From: Arthrobacter sp. AK04
Lineage (GTDB): Bacteria; Actinomycetota; Actinomycetes; Actinomycetales; Micrococcaceae
DNA: 40,384 nucleotides
Direction: 5' to 3'
NCBI RefSeq assembly: GCF_021129155.1
Contig: NZ_JAJOMC010000043.1
Coordinates: 1 to 40,384, forward strand
Shown: one piece after another, positions 26,384 to 35,554 of the stretch
How positions within the stretch are numbered: the stretch's first letter is position 1
How the letters are laid out: each line of letters begins with the position of its first letter
Notes under the pieces: generated by a model
Seen by the model: only the letters and a program-made list of their open reading frames with translations
Told to the model about the DNA's origin: nothing
Database searches by the model: none
Program-made: the position numbers and the translations under genes

Positions 26384-26592
26384 TACACTCCCATGCGTGG
26401 GCCACGGCCCTTTATCTTTTACTGCGGATTCTTCCACGTTTGCGCTGAACCCGGCCGTAGCGTCCGGCAAAGGCCTGCCCTCGGCTGCGCCGTCGCTTGA
26501 CACGGGGCATTCAGGCGGTGTGCGCACTGAACGACTAAACGTGGGCCACGGACAACTACGCGTGTTGGAGCTGGATCTCCATTCCGGTGGAT

Positions 26593-28197
26593 CTAAACTT
26601 CAAGTTTTTCATCCCAGAAACCGTTCGGACCGTACTTTAGGGCATCGTAAATGCAAATGGCTTTGGCAAAGGCCGTTCGAGGGTTCCCATTCACAACTTC
26701 AGTGTGTTCGATCGACAGCAAGAAGTCGCGCAGAAGATCGAGATCAATGTCTTTTCGCGAGAGCGCACCGAAGTAATTCAGTACGTCTGAAGTGGGCCTG
26801 TTTTTGATCATAGCGGCGAGGCTCGTGTCTTCCTTAGCGATTCTGGCTGCCTTCCGCCGCATACTAGCCGGTGGTCGCAGCCGTTCTTCTGCTTGCTCAG
26901 CACGAGCGACAACTCGCGGCGGCAAGAGATCCCGTTCTTTGACGCGGCCATCAGCCTCCAAGAAGCCGCCCGCACGGAGGTACTTGAAAACAGGAAAGTT
27001 GCCAGGTCTGCTAAGGAGGTCCGGGAGAGTCATCTTCACCACGTAGTTTGGTTCTAGGTCTCCTCCACGAAGTGCATCCAAGCAGACCTCAGACCTTGTT
27101 AATCCCTTGTAGCCGTGTTTCTGAAGTTCTGCAATGACACCCACGCCCAAAACAATGTCTTCGTTTCCTTCTGAATCGATGCTAGTGACATGGAGCCGAT
27201 CCTGCGCTTCCTCGTCAAGAACGAGGCTGTAAATTCGCTCCTTTAAATGTCGAAGCGTCTTCGCTGGGAATTTTCGCTCGAGAGCTGAAAGAACCGCGAA
27301 GACATCCTCGTAGTCAGGAACGGTAAGTGTATGGACTGGGATGCTGTGCGTACCGGCAGCCATCACGGTTCCCACCATCGCTGGCTGAGCTCCTGGCTGC
27401 CAGCTAACGAACAACAATCTGTCCTGGAACTTCGTTAGATGCTCGTCGGTAAGGCAATTGGCCAAGCTCGCCAGAATGGTCAGCACGTCGGGGTCGTTGA
27501 ACCCGTATCCGAGGAATATGATCGGGTGCTCAGCGAAGAAAGTAAGGAGTTTAGCAGCTAGATAGGCATTCCGTTTTTCAAACTTTTCGTAGTCCGTCGC
27601 CGTGAATACCAAACTGTTGGGATCACTAACGCTTCCATGTATCTTGTAGATCTCGCCGATCCCGGTAGGCTCGGAAAAGACAAGCTCATCCTGCCCCACG
27701 AAAACTTTGTAGTCCGGGAACTGCGATTCGAGAAAGCTGTCATAGTTGGTCGTGATGATGGCGTCGATGTTTGCCCTGCGCAGGAGTTCCATTTCCCGCA
27801 CATGGCCGGCCTCTATGCTCTGATTGGTCGCTACTTCGCTGAGCATCTCAGTGATGTATACCTTGAGAGCGCTATCGGGACGCGTGAGCTGGTCCTCATA
27901 TCGCGTGCGCAAGCCGGCTTCTTCCGGAGTCCACAGACGGTCCTTGAGCGGAGTCACTAGGAGCTCAGCCACTGCCTGTGGCACGTCACTTGCTGTCTGC
28001 CGGTAATAGGCGTAGTCCCGGGGAGTGAGGCCGGCAAGCTTTGCGAGCATGGTGCGCCAATCAGGCGCGTCAAGGTATCGGCGAGAAACACCTGAACCAA
28101 CAAAGAGGATCGGTGCAGCAACAAAATTCCCAAGATGATCGGCAAGCTGACGCGCGAAGGGTGAGAGACCTTCGAATGCCGCATCGTCTTTCCGCAT
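26593..28197 (-). CDS. SIR2-family NAD-consuming protein (candidate defence effector)
   Basis: A 534-residue protein. Residues 28-290 form a SIR2 domain: LFVGSGVS (GxGxS at 34-38), IITTNYD (149-153), the catalytic His in YKIHGS (H187) and FLGYGFND (228-235). This set matches the defence-type SIR2 NADases of Thoeris, Dsr, Avs5 and short-Argonaute systems, not zinc-ribbon deacetylases, because no Cys4 cluster is present. Residues about 350-534 are a separate region. Its part VGVIAELQKHGYKGLTRSEV onward looks like a winged-helix or adaptor module that could contact the partner. The start is the ATG at 28197 with AAGGAG 6 bases upstream; the longer frame has no site. It is the first gene of a leftward pair with the giant STAND protein. 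Predicted action is NAD+ depletion on activation. Confidence 0.87.
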   Translation of the reverse strand: MRKDDAAFEGLSPFARQLADHLGNFVAAPILFVGSGVSRRYLDAPDWRTMLAKLAGLTPRDYAYYRQTASDVPQAVAELLVTPLKDRLWTPEEAGLRTRYEDQLTRPDSALKVYITEMLSEVATNQSIEAGHVREMELLRRANIDAIITTNYDSFLESQFPDYKVFVGQDELVFSEPTGIGEIYKIHGSVSDPNSLVFTATDYEKFEKRNAYLAAKLLTFFAEHPIIFLGYGFNDPDVLTILASLANCLTDEHLTKFQDRLLFVSWQPGAQPAMVGTVMAAGTHSIPVHTLTVPDYEDVFAVLSALERKFPAKTLRHLKERIYSLVLDEEAQDRLHVTSIDSEGNEDIVLGVGVIAELQKHGYKGLTRSEVCLDALRGGDLEPNYVVKMTLPDLLSRPGNFPVFKYLRAGGFLEADGRVKERDLLPPRVVARAEQAEERLRPPASMRRKAARIAKEDTSLAAMIKNRPTSDVLNYFGALSRKDIDLDLLRDFLLSIEHTEVVNGNPRTAFAKAICIYDALKYGPNGFWDEKLEV

Positions 28198-28397
28198 GAC
28201 ACACTCCTTGTTGGCTGATAGGGATAACCCGGCAAATAGGACTACCAGGGGCCGAACCCCTGCTTCCGCTCCAGGTGCACCGAAACGGCAATGTAAGACG
28301 GACCGACCAGAATTTGGGCAGGACGGATGGCACTCGGCCAAATGTTCAGAACTGAAAGGTCCACCCAGGCGCTCTGCTTACTACCCACAACACCCAA

Positions 28398-28441
28398 TCC
28401 ACTGCTGGCCACGGGGGCACAGCCGTTTGGCCAGCAGTGGA
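28398..28441. repeat. Perfect 14-bp inverted repeat between nrdF and the SIR2 gene
   Basis: TCCACTGCTGGCCA (28398-28411) and TGGCCAGCAGTGGA (28428-28441) are perfect arms around 16 bases. It could be a terminator for nrdF (no T run on that strand), an operator for the SIR2 operon, or a recombination-site relic at the island edge. Confidence 0.6.
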
Positions 28442-28476
28442 CTAGGGAGATAGCTAGATATGAAGGGTTGGGCTAA

Positions 28477-28548
28477 TCGCCAACTAGGCCAGTTTTTCGC
28501 CAACAACTTAGGACGGAATCGCCAACTAGTCGCCAAACCGCCAACTAG
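28477..28548. repeat. Five short direct repeats (TCGCCAACTAG family)
   Basis: Perfect TCGCCAACTAG copies start at 28477 and 28519, with CCGCCAACTAG at 28538. Variant copies are TCGCCAACAAC at 28497 and TCGCCAAAC at 28530. Start-to-start spacing is 20, 22, 11 and 8 bases. The cluster lies just downstream of nrdF and about 280-350 bases upstream of the SIR2 start. It does not match NrdR boxes. Possible roles are a multi-site regulator platform for the SIR2/STAND operon or an integration-site remnant. Confidence 0.65.
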
Positions 28549-28569
28549 CTTCCGATCTCACAGAAACTC

Positions 28570-29559
<990 letters not shown>

Positions 29560-29606
29560 TTATGGCTGTTCACGGGAGCAGGCCTCCGTGCATGTTCAAT
29601 TCTAGA

Positions 29607-29647
29607 TGGTTGTGTGGGTACCCTTGTTCTCGGCACCCACACAACCA
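29607..29647 (-). terminator. Hairpin after the small repeat protein gene
   Basis: TGGTTGTGTGGGT (29607-29619) and ACCCACACAACCA (29635-29647) are perfect 13-base arms. It begins 10 bases after the stop of the 69-residue gene and lies upstream of nrdF. It has no good T run, so termination is likely but not certain. Confidence 0.55.
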
Positions 29648-29656
29648 GAGCCGAGC

Positions 29657-29866
29657 CTAGACCCGCTGCTTTATGGTGCCACCCGGGTTCCGCTTGGCCG
29701 CCGCGTCAGTTACGAACTGCCCATTTCCGGCCGAACGGTTAACAACCCGGGTGTTTGAAGTTCCAGCCCCCACGAATTCGGTCGTCGTCGTGGCTGGACG
29801 CCGCCGTGCAGTCGCCGGGGAGACAAACTCGCCAGTACGGGCATCTCTTGAGATCTTCTGAGGCAC
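29657..29866 (-). CDS. Small basic protein with internal repeat
   Basis: A 69-residue protein that contains two related units: SRDARTGEFVSPATARRRPATTTTE and RSAGNGQFVTDAAAKRNPGGTIKQ. The shared pattern (R-s/d-a-x-x-G-x-F-V-x-x-x-x-A-x-R-x-P-x-T) occurs in many small actinobacterial proteins of unknown function. The start is a GTG at 29866 with GAAAGGGG 7-8 bases upstream. It sits between nrdE and nrdF on the same strand, but strong hairpins lie on both sides, so co-transcription with nrd is doubtful. Function unknown. Confidence 0.65.
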   Translation of the reverse strand: MPQKISRDARTGEFVSPATARRRPATTTTEFVGAGTSNTRVVNRSAGNGQFVTDAAAKRNPGGTIKQRV

Positions 29867-29899
29867 TTGGGGCCCCTTTCTGCCGAATGTTCGGCTGTT

Positions 29900-29934
29900 G
29901 ATTCATGGCTGGCATTTTTGTCAGCCATCGAATC
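29900..29934. repeat. Hairpin with one bulge upstream of the small gene
   Basis: GATTCATGGCTG (29900-29911) pairs with CAGCCATcGAATC (29922-29934) with a single bulged C. The function is not evident; it is in the leader of the 69-residue gene. Confidence 0.4.
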
Positions 29935-30023
29935 TCGCTCTGGGGTTGGACGTGGATCCAACATCCCTGATACATTCGACACTCCAGAGATCGTATTTTG
30001 GAATGTCTCGTAAGCGAGATTCT

Positions 30024-30060
30024 TGAGGAGTCATGTTGACGCATGACTCCTCAGTCTTTT
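30024..30060 (+). terminator. Strong hairpin with T run
   Basis: TGAGGAGTCATG (30024-30035) and CATGACTCCTCA (30042-30053) are perfect 12-base arms, followed by GTCTTTT on the plus strand. No plus-strand gene lies to its left, so its natural role may be to insulate against antisense transcription, or it may act on the leftward nrdE transcript as a plain hairpin. Confidence 0.5.
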
Positions 30061-30085
30061 AAGTCTGAAACTTGAACTGGGGCCC

Positions 30086-30117
30086 GTACGACGGCGGGCG
30101 GGCACCCGCCGTCGTAC
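30086..30117 (-). terminator. Hairpin after nrdE
   Basis: GTACGACGGCGGG and CCCGCCGTCGTAC are perfect 13-base arms around a 6-base loop, 20 bases after the nrdE stop. The very stable stem without T run is common for high-GC actinobacterial terminators. Confidence 0.65.
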
Positions 30118-30136
30118 TGGCACATTTAGTTGAAGA

Positions 30137-32308
30137 TTAAAGCATGCAGGAAACGCAGCCCTCAACCTCAGTCCCTTCCAGCGCGAGCTGGCGGAGACGG
30201 ATGTAGTAGATGGTCTTGATGCCCTTCTTCCAGGCGTAGATCTGGGCCTTGTTGATGTCGCGCGTCGTGGCGGTGTCCTTGAAGAACAGCGTCAGGGACA
30301 GGCCCTGGTCCACGTGCTGGGTGGCAGCGGCGTAGGTGTCGATGACCTTCTCGTAGCCGATCTCGTACGCGTCCTGGTAGTACTCCAGGTTGTCGTTGGT
30401 GAGGTACGGCGCCGGGTAGTACACGCGGCCCAGCTTGCCTTCCTTGCGGATCTCGATCTTGGACGCCACCGGGTGGATCGAGGAGGTGGAGTTGTTGATG
30501 TAGGAGATCGAGCCGGTGGGCGGGACAGCCTGCAGGTTCTGATTGTAGATGCCGTGCTCCATGACCGAAGCCTTCAGCGCCAGCCAGTCAGCCTGCGTGG
30601 GGATGTGCACGTTCTTGAACAGCTCCGCAACCTTCTCGGTCTGCGGCACCCATTCCTGCTCCGTGTACTTGTCGAAGAACTCGCCGGAGGCGTACTTGGA
30701 CTTCTCGAAGCCGCCGAAGGTCTGGCCGGTTTCGATGGCCAGCAGGTTGGACGCGCGGACGGCGTGGTACACCACCGAATAGAAGTAGATGTTGGTAAAG
30801 TCCAGGCCCTCTTCGGAACCGTAGTGCACCCGCTCACGCGCCAGGTAGCCGTGCAGGTTCATCTGGCCCAGGCCGATGGCGTGGCTCTGATCGTTGCCCT
30901 TGGCGATGGACGGCACCGAGGTGATGTTGGACATGTCCGACACTGCCGAGAGCGAGCGGATGGCCGTCTCGATGGTCATCCCGAAGTCCGGCGAGTCCAT
31001 GGTCTTCGCAATGTTCAGCGAGCCCAGGTTGCAGGAGATGTCCTTGCCGGTGTCGTCGTAGGACAGGTCATCGTTGTACGTGGTGGGCTGGGAGACCTGG
31101 AGGATTTCCGAGCACAGGTTGGACATGATGATCTTGCCGTCGATCGGGTTGGCCCGGTTCACGGTGTCCTCGAACATGATGTACGGGTAGCCGGATTCGA
31201 ACTGGATCTCGGCGAGTGTCTGGAAGAACTCTCGCGCCTTGATCTTGGTCTTCTTGATCCGGGAGTCGTCCACCATCTCGTAGTACTTCTCGGTGACCGA
31301 GACGTCGGAGAACGGCATGCCGTAGACGCGTTCGACGTCGTACGGGGAGAACAGGTACATGTCCTCGTCCCGCTTGGCCAGCTCGAACGTGATGTCCGGA
31401 ATCACGACGCCGAGCGAGAGGGTCTTGATGCGGATCTTCTCGTCCGCGTTCTCGCGCTTGGTATCCAGGAACCGGTAGATGTCCGGGTGGTGCGCATGCA
31501 GGTACACCGCACCGGCACCCTGGCGGGCACCAAGCTGGTTGGCGTAGGAGAAGCTGTCTTCGAGGAGCTTCATCACGGGGATGACGCCGGAGGACTGGTT
31601 CTCGATCTGCTTGATGGGCGCGCCCACCTCGCGGATGTTGGTCAGCGCGAAAGCCACGCCGCCGCCGCGCTTGGACAGCTGCAGGGCGGAGTTGATGGAG
31701 CGGCCGATCGACTCCATGTTGTCTTCGATGCGGAGCAGGAAGCAGGAGACCAGCTCGCCGCGCTGCTTCTTGCCGGCATTCAGGAAGGTGGGGGTGGCCG
31801 GCTGGAAGCGGCCTTCGATGATCTCGTCCACCATCTGCAGGGCAAGCTGCTCGTTGCCGCGTGCCAGGTGCAGGGCAACCATGCAGACGCGGTCCTCATA
31901 GCGCTCCAGGAAACGCTTGCCGTCGAACGTCTTCAGCGTGTAGGACGTGTAGAACTTGAACGCGCCCAGGAAGGTCTCGAAGCGGAACTTCTTCTTGTAT
32001 GCGCGGTTGAACAGCTCACGGATGAAGTTCATCGTGTACTGGTCCAGCGTTTCGCGCTCGTAGTAGTCGTTCTTGACCAGGTACTCGAGCTTCTCTTCCA
32101 GGTCGTGGAAGAACACGGTGTTGTTGTTGACGTGCTGCAGGAAGTACTGGTGCGCAGCCTCACGGTCGGCTTCGAACTGGATCTCGCCGTTGGGGCCGTA
32201 CAGGTTCAGCATCGCGTTGAGCTCGTGGTAGCCCAGGCCCTTGTACGCTGCGGGCATCTCGGGCTTCTCGGCCCTGGTTACTTCTGTGTCTGCGACAGTC
32301 GTGTCCAA
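30137..32308 (-). CDS. nrdE: Class Ib ribonucleoside-diphosphate reductase, alpha subunit
   Basis: The catalytic subunit, about 723 residues from the TTG at 32308. Landmarks include the N-terminal [19 protein letters not shown] block, [29 protein letters not shown], the active-site Cys in SNLCSEILQ and [10 protein letters not shown], and the C-terminal redox pair in EGCVSCML that is reduced by NrdH. Class Ib enzymes lack the ATP cone, and none is present here. The frame continues upstream without family similarity. The TTG overlaps the end of nrdI by about 31 bases; an ATG at 32257, 20 bases after the nrdI stop, is an alternative start that removes 17 residues. Confidence 0.93.
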   Translation of the reverse strand: MDTTVADTEVTRAEKPEMPAAYKGLGYHELNAMLNLYGPNGEIQFEADREAAHQYFLQHVNNNTVFFHDLEEKLEYLVKNDYYERETLDQYTMNFIRELFNRAYKKKFRFETFLGAFKFYTSYTLKTFDGKRFLERYEDRVCMVALHLARGNEQLALQMVDEIIEGRFQPATPTFLNAGKKQRGELVSCFLLRIEDNMESIGRSINSALQLSKRGGGVAFALTNIREVGAPIKQIENQSSGVIPVMKLLEDSFSYANQLGARQGAGAVYLHAHHPDIYRFLDTKRENADEKIRIKTLSLGVVIPDITFELAKRDEDMYLFSPYDVERVYGMPFSDVSVTEKYYEMVDDSRIKKTKIKAREFFQTLAEIQFESGYPYIMFEDTVNRANPIDGKIIMSNLCSEILQVSQPTTYNDDLSYDDTGKDISCNLGSLNIAKTMDSPDFGMTIETAIRSLSAVSDMSNITSVPSIAKGNDQSHAIGLGQMNLHGYLARERVHYGSEEGLDFTNIYFYSVVYHAVRASNLLAIETGQTFGGFEKSKYASGEFFDKYTEQEWVPQTEKVAELFKNVHIPTQADWLALKASVMEHGIYNQNLQAVPPTGSISYINNSTSSIHPVASKIEIRKEGKLGRVYYPAPYLTNDNLEYYQDAYEIGYEKVIDTYAAATQHVDQGLSLTLFFKDTATTRDINKAQIYAWKKGIKTIYYIRLRQLALEGTEVEGCVSCML

Positions 32309-32781
32309 AACGTGTCCAATCCATTGTTTACGCGGGCCACGTCTTCTGGCGTGCCCATTAATTCGAAGCGGTAGAGGTGCGGCACTCCGCACTTGGCGGC
32401 GATGATGTCCCCCGCCATGCAGTAGTTGTCCCCAAAATTAGTGTTGCCGGCCCCGATAACACCGCGCAGAAGCTCCCTGTTCTGCGGGTTGTTCAGGAAC
32501 CGGATGACCTGCTTGGGCACGGAACCTTCTCCCCCGGTGCCGCCATAGGTGGGCACCACCAGCACGAACGGCCGGGTGGCGAGGAGTGGTGCGTCCTTGG
32601 CCAGCAGCGGGATCCGGGCCGCCTCACGGCCAAGCTTCGAGACAAAGCGGCTGGTGTTCTCGGATGCCGAGGAAAAGTAGATGAGTCGGCTGCCGGTGAC
32701 CACCGGCGGTGCCGGCACTGAAAGATCCACACTCTGAGCCGCGTGGATGTCCTGGACTGCTGGTGCTGCCGTTGAAGTCAC
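32278..32781 (-). CDS. nrdI: Ribonucleotide reductase stimulatory flavoprotein
   Basis: A 167-residue flavodoxin-like protein that delivers an oxidant to assemble the dimanganese-tyrosyl radical of NrdF. Typical motifs are [15 protein letters not shown] (FMN phosphate loop), [13 protein letters not shown] and [13 protein letters not shown]. The first 28 or so residues form a variable Ala/Pro-rich extension. It lies between nrdH and nrdE in the standard nrdHIE order, and its 3' end probably overlaps nrdE. Confidence 0.93.
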   Translation of the reverse strand: MTSTAAPAVQDIHAAQSVDLSVPAPPVVTGSRLIYFSSASENTSRFVSKLGREAARIPLLAKDAPLLATRPFVLVVPTYGGTGGEGSVPKQVIRFLNNPQNRELLRGVIGAGNTNFGDNYCMAGDIIAAKCGVPHLYRFELMGTPEDVARVNNGLDTFWTRLSQTQK

Positions 32782-32825
32782 CTCGGCTGGTTGCTGGCTG
32801 CCGGAAGCCGCCAGGGAAAGGGTCC

Positions 32826-33071
32826 TTATGCCACAGAGGAAACGGCTGAGAGGGCCAGTTCCTCGATCTTGTCCGGGCGGAAACCTGACCAGTGGTCCTG
32901 GTCCGTGACCACAACGGGGGCCTGCATGTAGCCCAGGGACTTCAGGCGCTCGAGGGCCTCGGCGTCCTGGGAGATGTCAACGCTCTGGTAGGTGATGCCC
33001 TTTTTGTCGAGCGCCCGGTAGGTGGCGTTGCACTGAACACAAGCAGGCTTTGTGTAAACCGTTACGGTCAT
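32826..33071 (-). CDS. nrdH: Glutaredoxin-like NrdH redoxin
   Basis: An 81-residue redoxin. The opening [19 protein letters not shown] holds the redox pair C-V-Q-C, and the C-terminal [12 protein letters not shown] is diagnostic of NrdH, distinguishing it from glutaredoxins. It reduces the C-terminal cysteines of NrdE using thioredoxin reductase. The start is the ATG at 33071 with an AGGA site; the frame extends 17 codons upstream without similarity. It is the first gene of nrdHIE and has the NrdR-like boxes upstream. Confidence 0.94.
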   Translation of the reverse strand: MTVTVYTKPACVQCNATYRALDKKGITYQSVDISQDAEALERLKSLGYMQAPVVVTDQDHWSGFRPDKIEELALSAVSSVA

Positions 33072-33133
33072 GGTTCCTGTCCCCTTTTCTGGAAAACTTG
33101 CTGGTCCGGTGTCCCCGCCCAAGCTGTACCTAG

Positions 33134-33149
33134 ATACTACATCTAGTGC
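33134..33149. promoter_or_regulatory. NrdR-like box 1
   Basis: ATACTACATCTAGTGC fits the NrdR consensus acaCwAtATaTwGtgt at most conserved positions, with core CTACATCTAG. It is 63-78 bases upstream of nrdH, and its complement contains a -10-like TAGTAT. Confidence 0.7.
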
Positions 33150-33165
33150 AGACGCCTGTTTGGAA

Positions 33166-33181
33166 CCCCAAGATGATGTAT
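33166..33181. promoter_or_regulatory. NrdR-like box 2
   Basis: On the minus strand the site reads ATACATCATCTTGGGG, with core CATCATCTTG. Its centre lies 32 bases from that of box 1, the three-turn spacing typical of tandem NrdR boxes. The pair would let NrdR repress nrdHIE when dATP is plentiful. Confidence 0.65.
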
Positions 33182-33362
33182 TACAAGTATGTCATTTAAT
33201 GCACTTTTAATCCACAGGCAGGTGCCCCCAAAATGTCCGGAATCCCGCTGTTTTTGTGGACGAAGTCCACACCCTGTGGAGTACTTAGCCACATTTTTCG
33301 CCCAGCGTGTCGGGGAAAAGACGGCGTGTCGCGCAGCCCCGGCCAGCCGCGCAGGGCACCAG

Positions 33363-33397
33363 AAAGGGGCCCCGAAGTGACCTTCGGAACCCCTTTT
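33363..33397. terminator. Bidirectional terminator between cfa-type gene and nrdH promoter
   Basis: AAAGGGG (33363-33369) pairs with CCCCTTT (33390-33396), with CCGAAG/CTTCGG-type inner pairing. T-rich flanks follow on both strands. It lies 44 bases after the stop of the cyclopropane synthase-type gene and would end that operon. Confidence 0.7.
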
Positions 33398-33440
33398 GGT
33401 GATGAAACGCACGGCGGCGGCAGGAGACGAGGCACCGCAG

Positions 33441-34826
33441 CTAAAGCTGCGCCTCCCGGCGGTCCAGCACAACCTGCTGCACGTCCAGGTAGCCGGACTG
33501 GAACCCTGCCCGCGAGTAGCACAGGTAGAACAGCCACATACGCTGGAACACCGCGTCGAAGCCCAGCTCGCCCACCTCGCGGGAGCGCTCCAGGAACCGT
33601 TCCTCCCACAGCCGCAGCGTGGCGGCGTAGTGGTCCCCCATGCCCATCCGTTCGCGCACCCGCAGCGTGGTGTGCTGCTGGGTGATGCCCTCGATGGCGC
33701 GGACGGAGGGCAGGAAGCCGCCGGGGAAAATGTACTTGTGCACCCAGGTGTAGGCGTTCCGGGTTGCGAGCATACGGCCGTGCGGCATGGTGATCGCCTG
33801 GATGGCCACCTTGCCGCCGGGCGCCAACACCCGGTCGATGGTCTGGAAGTAGATGGGCCAGTACTCGTAGCCCACGGCCTCGATCATCTCCACGGAGACA
33901 ACGGCGTCGTATTCGCCCTCAACAGCCCGGTAGTCCTGCAGCGCCACGGTCACCTTGTCCGCATAGCCGGCAGCCGCGATGCGTTCCTGCGCAAGGGCCT
34001 GCTGTTCACTGGACAGGGTGACGCTGTAGACAGTGGCGCCGCGGGCCGCTGCCCGCAGCGCGAGCTCACCCCAGCCGGTGCCAATCTCCAGGAGCCGGGT
34101 GCCGGCTCCGACGCCGGCTTTGTCCAGCAGCCTGTCGATTTTCGCCTGCTGCGCTTCCGCGAGCGCCTCCCAGCCAACAGAAGCCAGCGGTCCCGCGGCG
34201 AGCGGAAACAGCGCCGACGAGTAGCTCATGGTGGAGTCCAGGAAGTTGGAGAACAGCTCGTTGGAGAGGTCGTAGTGCCGCGAGATGTTGCTGCGGGTGT
34301 TCTGCTCTGCGTTCCGCTCCTGCCGGGGCGTGCGCGGCAGGTACAGCGCGCGCAGCTTCTGCAGCGGCGTGGGGATGAGCGTGTCCACCGAGGCGGCAAA
34401 GACCTCCAGCACGCCTGCGAGGTCGCTGGCCTCCCAGTCCCCCGCCATGAAGGACTCGCCCAGCCCGATCAGCCCGTTGTCGCCGATCCGGGCTTCAAAC
34501 GCGTCCGGCCGGACCATGGTCATCACCGGCGCCTCCGGTCCGCCCGTGCCCAGCACGGTGCCGTCGGGGTACTCCACGCGGAGGGGCAGCCGCTTCACGG
34601 CCCCCTTGAACAGGAGGCCGGCAGCTTTTCCGGCCACCGCCGCTTTGGCTCCCGACGGCGGCTGCGCAACTTCCGGCCACAGGTCCGGATCGATGGTGGC
34701 GGGCGACGCCGGCACCCCGGTTGCCGTCCACGTTGCGGCATACGGCGTGGCAGCATCCTGCAGCGTCTTGCGCTGCGCCTTGCCTCCGGTGGATGCAGTT
34801 GCCTGGTTGTCGTCCGTCATTGTCAT
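33441..34826 (-). CDS. Cyclopropane-fatty-acyl-phospholipid synthase family methyltransferase
   Basis: A 461-residue SAM-dependent enzyme of the CFA synthase family acting on unsaturated acyl chains at the membrane face. Landmarks are the NISRHYDLSNELFSNFLDSTMSYSSALF block, the SAM-binding LLEIGTGWGELALRAA, then VSVEMIEAVGYEYWP and KYIFPGGFLPSV. The start ATG at 34826 has AGGAGG 6-7 bases upstream and overlaps the DUF1365 stop by 4 bases. It is third in a tight FAD oxidoreductase - DUF1365 - CFA operon. Members of such trios may make cyclopropane, methyl-branched or furan fatty acids; the product is not clear from the sequence. Confidence 0.88.
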   Translation of the reverse strand: MTMTDDNQATASTGGKAQRKTLQDAATPYAATWTATGVPASPATIDPDLWPEVAQPPSGAKAAVAGKAAGLLFKGAVKRLPLRVEYPDGTVLGTGGPEAPVMTMVRPDAFEARIGDNGLIGLGESFMAGDWEASDLAGVLEVFAASVDTLIPTPLQKLRALYLPRTPRQERNAEQNTRSNISRHYDLSNELFSNFLDSTMSYSSALFPLAAGPLASVGWEALAEAQQAKIDRLLDKAGVGAGTRLLEIGTGWGELALRAAARGATVYSVTLSSEQQALAQERIAAAGYADKVTVALQDYRAVEGEYDAVVSVEMIEAVGYEYWPIYFQTIDRVLAPGGKVAIQAITMPHGRMLATRNAYTWVHKYIFPGGFLPSVRAIEGITQQHTTLRVRERMGMGDHYAATLRLWEERFLERSREVGELGFDAVFQRMWLFYLCYSRAGFQSGYLDVQQVVLDRREAQL

Positions 34827-35554
34827 TGAACTGCCTCCTGTGAGGGGTGGTGGGGTCGGGCGACGACCGGCAGGCGTCTTGCCCAGAGTGTAATGCCCTG
34901 CACCCGGATGAGTGCGGAAACCAGCAGTGGCGCGGCAGGCACGGCAACCGCCGCTGCCAGGATGTTCCAGACTGTGGCGGGCCGCCGGACTCCATCCATG
35001 GATGCCACGAATGGCCGGTGGCCCTCGCGCTCCAGCACGATGGACACCCCCAGCCGCTCTCCCGGCGCGGGCAGCTTCATGCGGTACTGCCCGTCCACCT
35101 CGTTGAACGGCGAAACGTAAAACGCCTTCGGCACCGAGGCGCGGCCTGCCGCGTCCGTCTGCAGCAGGTAGCAGTGTCGCTCCCCGTACGTGTTGTGGAC
35201 TTCGGCCACCACGCACTCAAGCTCGCCGCTGGTCCGGTAGCACCAGAACAGCGTCAGGGGGTTGAAAACGTAACCGAAGACCCTGGCGCTGGTCAGCATG
35301 TGGATCGCGCCGCCGTCGGGCTCTATGCCCTGGGTGCGCAGGAACCGCTCCACGTTGCTCCGGATGCTGGCGCCGGGATCCCCCAGGTGGTCGCCGGAGC
35401 GGAACACGGCCAGCGGGCGGAGCAGGAACGGAAGGCGTGGCAGCCGGTCCACGTCAACAAACCAGGAGTAGCTGCGGTAGGTGAAGGCGTTCTTAAGCGG
35501 CGTGCGGCGCACATGCGAGATGGCTGTGCGGTAGATCGCTGCCTCGATGGTCAT
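34823..35554 (-). CDS. DUF1365 family protein
   Basis: A 243-residue protein with DUF1365 signatures: AIYRTAISHVRRTPLKNAFTY at the start, FGYVFNPLTLFWCY and EVHNTYGERHCYLL in the middle, and VSPFNEVDGQYRM later. One hydrophobic stretch near residues 200-220 may touch the membrane. The biochemical function is unknown, but the family is persistently linked to an FAD-dependent amine oxidase-like protein and a CFA-type methyltransferase. It overlaps both neighbours by 4 bases. Confidence 0.88.
   Translation of the reverse strand: MTIEAAIYRTAISHVRRTPLKNAFTYRSYSWFVDVDRLPRLPFLLRPLAVFRSGDHLGDPGASIRSNVERFLRTQGIEPDGGAIHMLTSARVFGYVFNPLTLFWCYRTSGELECVVAEVHNTYGERHCYLLQTDAAGRASVPKAFYVSPFNEVDGQYRMKLPAPGERLGVSIVLEREGHRPFVASMDGVRRPATVWNILAAAVAVPAAPLLVSALIRVQGITLWARRLPVVARPHHPSQEAVQ

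Noticed and set aside
26384..26527. GTG start at 26527 for the giant STAND protein
   Set aside because: No ribosome site precedes it and the added residues are low in complexity; the ATG at 26383 has a good GGGAG. It remains possible but less likely.
28342..28397. tRNA gene as an integration site next to nrdF
   Set aside because: No cloverleaf or conserved TPsiC/anticodon pattern could be found in this gap or at the left island edge.
28477..28548. CRISPR array
   Set aside because: The repeats are only 9-11 bases, spacing is irregular, there are no spacers of uniform length, and no cas gene is in the window.
30314..32374. Long plus-strand open frame (686 codons) opposite nrdE
   Set aside because: It is an antisense shadow of a strongly conserved gene in high-GC DNA, with a Val/Gly/Leu-rich meaningless product and no ribosome site.
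33396..34829. Plus-strand open frame opposite the cyclopropane synthase-type gene
   Set aside because: It is an antisense shadow; the minus-strand gene has a strong ribosome site and SAM-binding motifs.
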